A program made the position numbers and the translations under genes. From Aquatica leii (lineage: Eukaryota > Arthropoda > Insecta > Coleoptera > Lampyridae): a stretch of DNA of 64,000 nucleotides. Location: assembly GCA_035610365.1 (NCBI GenBank), contig CM069433.1:58890487-58954486 (forward strand). Reading direction: 5' to 3'. Below the pieces are notes generated by a model. It was not told the origin of the DNA and did no database searches. It saw only the letters and a program-made list of their open reading frames with translations. The number at the start of each line of letters is the position of its first letter. Within the stretch, counting starts at the first letter, position 1. Positions 60,503-64,000 of the stretch are shown in pieces.

Positions 60503-60513
60503 ATTATATTTCA
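60501..60513. repeat. LINE target-site duplication, right copy
   Basis: TAATTATATTTCA, identical to 50669-50681. Its first bases overlap the TA tail, so the exact length may be one or two bases shorter. Confidence 0.7.
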
Positions 60514-62040
60514 AATTGATTCTTCTAATAATAATACTTAATAGTGTTGCCATTTGAGTAGAGTTCTTTATGCCACTAATAACACTGGTCGACAATAATT
60601 TCGTTGAATAAATAATTTTGACTGATTGTTGTACATTTTTGTGTCGTGATTCAGCAATTAATCTCGAAATTAATATTATTTATATTATAATAATTATTTA
60701 TTTATAATCGACATATTTATACAGTTTCACATTTTGCTCAAAACAATAAAGTAATGCAATCTAATGACTTTTTAATTTATCTAAGTAAAGAAAAAGTACA
60801 TAATATAGGTAATTAAAGTAATGCCAAGATACAAATTAGTCATAACACTCATTAATAAATTGCATAACATGCACTCAAAACACTTGAATCTTTAATTGTG
60901 TACCGTTTATTGAGTGAATATTATTTTTCTGAAAATTGTACTAAGTTTGTCTGAAAATGTCTAAACATTGTATAAATAGTTTTTGTTGTGTGTGTGGTGA
61001 ATTGACTTTCAAGTCTCAAAGAAGAATCTTTACTCTTTTAGTGCAAAAATCGTATGAGTTGTATTTCGAGTGTAAAATTGGCGATCAAGACAAATCTTGG
61101 ACACGTCACATCTGTTTTTTCTTATTATGTAACTTTGCTTACTAGCTGGTTGATTGAAAAATTACGTCACATGCTATTTGCAGTTCTCATAGTATGGATA
61201 AATGATAATTCCACAAACTATTATTTTTGTTTGTAAAAATTAATGAAATCACAAATACCACTAAACATCTAAACATTCTTTCGGCCATCAGACCTGTTCA
61301 TCACTGTTTAACCACCACAAACATGAAATTTGAATTCAAATTAAGAAAAAAACTGATTTAGTATGTAGTGACAACAAAAAAGGTCCATATATCCTGAAAC
61401 AAACAACAGAAACTTACAAGATGAGTTAATCCAAACTTAATTACATAGTTCGTGATCTAATTTACATAAAATGTAGCCTGAATTATTAGCTTCAAAAATG
61501 ATAAAATTTGTTTGAATAGGAAACTAGAGTACACTTTTACTGTCAACGGTAAAAAAAGTTGTAACACCTTTTTTTCATGAAAGATGACTTATACCCGCTT
61601 GCACAAAAATCTCGTTAATTGTCGATTTGCTAATCGTCGATTAAAGATAATGGTTGATTAACTTTAAATTACGTTGCACAAAACAATTTAATCTATGATT
61701 AACAGTCCATCATTAACTGCTAGTATACTTGACAACCGCGCGTTTTTATGTCAGTTTATTTAACAAAGATGGCTACCGAAAAGAAGGTTATTTACAAATA
61801 TTTACTCAACTCAAGAAAAAAACATTAATAAACATTGTAGTATAGTGAATATTGCTTTATTATTTAGGTTTTCTTATAAACTGTTATATTATCATTATGG
61901 GGAATGTTGCTTCTCTATAAGCAACTAAGTTTTATTTGATGTTTACCGATAAAAAATTCCTAATTTTATAATTTTTTTTGCTAAATTTTTTTAGATAACA
62001 ACATAAAGAAGAATAAACCCACTAAAAGATTTATAATTAA
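60514..62040. other. AT-rich spacer, no certain gene
   Basis: No gene recognised. Around 61600-61730 the words TTGCACAAAA, GTTAATTGTCGAT and GATTAAC recur in a degenerate way, which may be the end of a DNA transposon. Confidence 0.4.
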
Positions 62041-62545
62041 AAAAATATTTGGTGTGGAAAACATCACTTACAAATGTAATTTTGTAAAATTCGACACCAA
62101 ACTCAGCCACATGACAATTGCTTTGAATTTAAATACCCAAAGAATTAATTTCCAAAAATGCTGCAAAAGTAGAAAGAGAATATTTGTTGGGTCACAAATA
62201 AAAACGAATGATTTCCAGTTCAAACAACTATTAAATAAGCGATGGACAGCTGTGTGGTAGTCATTTACAAAAAAAAAAACTTTCTAGAAAAAAACCAAAC
62301 CCAAAATTATTATGATTGGTTGATAAAATTCTTAAACAGTTGTTTAGATGTAATATGTCTAAAAATTCATTTTCTTTAATTCACATTTGGATTTTTTTCC
62401 ACAAAACCTTGGAAATGTAAGCTATGAACATGGTGAACGCTTTCATCAGAATATAACCGCAATAAAATATGCTATCAAAGAAAATAACGTTCAAAAATGC
62501 TTGCGGATTATTGTTGGACACTAAAAAGATAGATTCTTAAGCTCA
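62041..62545 (+). pseudogene. Relic of an arthropod-wide protein family of unknown function
   Basis: Frames read FVGSQIKTNDFQFKQLLNKR, then DWLIKFLNSCLD, CNMSKNSFS, and PQNLGNVSYEHGERFHQNIT near 62400-62460, then QKCLRIIVGH. The phrase N-L-G-x-V-S-x-E-H-G-E-R-F-H-Q-x-I, preceded by L-G-C-N-M-S-x-K-I-H-F-L-x-S-H-L-D-F-F-P, is the signature I remember from a multicopy, transposon-associated uncharacterised family in many arthropods. It is broken by stops at 62258 and later and by frameshifts. Function is unknown. Confidence 0.6.
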
Positions 62546-63061
62546 ATATTCGAGAAAATTATATAAAAATTCATTTTGATGAATTAATTGTATATTTATT
62601 TTATTGTATGCATTGTAGAGGAATGTACACATTGCGAAACTTTAAATGCGTATTACTCACTAACTCTGCCCTCTACATTAATTTTGCAAACAGATTTGAA
62701 ATCAACAAAAAAATTCACTTCAATTTAACAGAAAAATCAAAATTTTGTTCAGTAGTGTAGTAATAAATCAAATTTTTACAGACACAAATATAAAGTTTTA
62801 ATAGAAAACTCATAAATGCTTACTTTATTGTAAAATTTTAACTGGTAAATAAAAATAATGAATTTAAATAATACCTTATTTTACATTTTGTCTTGAAATA
62901 ATTTTATTGCGTTAGTTGTCATAAATATCAGATAAAGTATTCTATAAATAACTTTTTCTTTTTTAATTAAACAAATGCGGAAATACGTATGTTATCGATC
63001 ATTGATAATCCATGGCATATTCACAGACTACTTGCAGAATCAAAAAAGTCAATAGCTCTTA
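62546..63061. other. AT-rich spacer, no gene seen
   Basis: Nothing recognised. Confidence 0.45.
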
Positions 63062-63194
63062 AATAGTATATTAAGAAATTAGTGGCTTATGGAACGCTAT
63101 TATCGCACGCGTCCAAGTTTGCAAAACGAGGCGCCGAGTTTTGCAATGAACAAGTGCGATAATAGGCCATAAGCCACGAATTTCTTATACTATT
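63062..63194. repeat. Fold-back hairpin element
   Basis: The outer arms 63062-63108 and 63154-63194 are reverse complements (GTGGCTTATGG...TATTATCGCAC) with small indels. The centre holds a second palindrome, TTGCAAAAC...GTTTTGCAA around GGCGCC. The whole 133 bp can fold into one near-continuous hairpin. It is much less AT-rich than its surroundings. No coding capacity. Confidence 0.8.
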
Positions 63195-64000
63195 TTTTCT
63201 ATTTTACCCCATTCTTAACAGATTTAACAGAAAATAAATAATTTTAAAATTGCATTTTTTTTATATTTATTAAATTTAAGTTGGTAACGTTCATCTCACT
63301 TATTTGACAGATTTGACATTTGAATTAAGAATGAAAACTTAAAATTAATATCAAAAAGCACCTAGTTTGTTTTCGTTTTCTGCAATCGAAGGTTCATGCC
63401 CACTTTACTATATCTTATTATAGATTACGCAATGCCAAGTACCAGTGGATTGGTAATGGTAATTTGCCACCAAAAAGATTTGATTTGTATATGGTGTAAA
63501 TTGAAGGTTATAACTTGTAAGTTTTTCTTATAGTCATTGCAAAATCAACGATGTATCATAAAGAATACAAACCTACAGGAACTATTGCAAGTTCCCACTA
63601 TTGAGACGGTTCTCCAAATAAGTTTGTTTTATATAGATGAATGTTGCTTACATGAAGGCCGCAAACAAAAAGTGTCGACGAAACCATACAAGAAAACGAC
63701 AGGCATTTCTTGATAGTTTAACAACAGAATTAAAAACCATTTATAATTTTATAATCTGGATTTGAGCAAGATTTTGTTCATGATTATCATAAAGAAATGA
63801 ATACATGATGTATTTATTATTTGTTATACAAAATCTTATAATCTCTACGACTTTGTCATTTGTAAATATATGATTTATGTTAATAAACATTCTGAATTTT
63901 ACTTTGGAATTTACTCCTTCAAACTGCTAATTGTTTGTGAAGTCGGTTTAATGATCCCACTCATTATTAATAATTGGGTCAAAAATAAACGTGACATAGG
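63195..64000. other. AT-rich spacer to the window end, no gene seen
   Basis: No domain recognised. A patch near 63400-63480 and one near 63640-63700 are less AT-rich, with short open frames I cannot identify. Confidence 0.4.

Noticed and set aside
1-64000. CRISPR arrays, bacterial operons, ribosome binding sites, tRNA and rRNA genes
   Set aside because: Looked for and not seen. Codon breaks, mobile-element types, splice-like signals and base composition fit a eukaryotic genome. No cloverleaf or regularly spaced identical repeats were found.

Overview
This window looks like an AT-rich, gene-poor stretch of an arthropod nuclear genome, most likely an insect. I base that on the transposon mix: a Tc1/mariner-type element, piggyBac-like transposases, an R1-type LINE, Ty3/gypsy and Ty1/copia relics, and Penelope-like elements (PLEs) with a GIY-YIG domain. 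I could not recognise one intact conventional host gene. Almost all recognisable coding sequence is mobile-element sequence in various states of decay, set in long AT-rich spacers with few informative features. The order of the organism cannot be fixed from the sequence.

Layout, 0-9 kb: a decayed gypsy-type retrotransposon (LTR-like repeat, gag-like, protease-like and reverse transcriptase pieces) is split by a 1,552-bp Tc1/mariner-type element with about 152-bp inverted ends and a TA duplication. A piggyBac relic and a 260-bp MITE-like inverted-repeat unit follow. 9-18 kb: spacer with an exon-like ORF, an orphan coding fragment, one copy of a 0.7-kb dispersed repeat, and two degenerate tandem arrays (periods about 97 and 151 bp). 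18-22 kb: a Myb/SANT-like relic, then an R1-like LINE on the minus strand broken by two LTR-like repeats in opposite orientation. 26-31 kb: pieces of a second gypsy element on the minus strand and the second copy of the dispersed repeat. 31-45 kb: spacer with two short inverted-repeat elements. 45-49 kb: a piggyBac pseudogene with a possible intron, a copia fragment, and a short minus-strand ORF.

50.7-60.5 kb is the best-preserved part. A nearly complete LINE (13-bp target-site duplication, coiled-coil ORF1, AP-endonuclease plus RT ORF2) is interrupted by a 5.4-kb unit flanked by its own 16-bp duplication. That unit is a nearly perfect palindrome: two PLE copies head to head, 2.68 kb per arm, with a 10-bp spacer. 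Each arm encodes a PLE reverse transcriptase and a GIY-YIG endonuclease. Each outer end carries a half-site that resembles a hammerhead ribozyme core. The insertion order is readable: LINE first, then the paired PLE as one unit.

60.5-64 kb: spacer, a relic of a widespread arthropod protein family of unknown function, and a compact fold-back hairpin element. The genes do not form a pathway; they are layers of independent mobile elements. The candidate for something unusual is the paired-PLE palindrome and its terminal RNA-like motifs.
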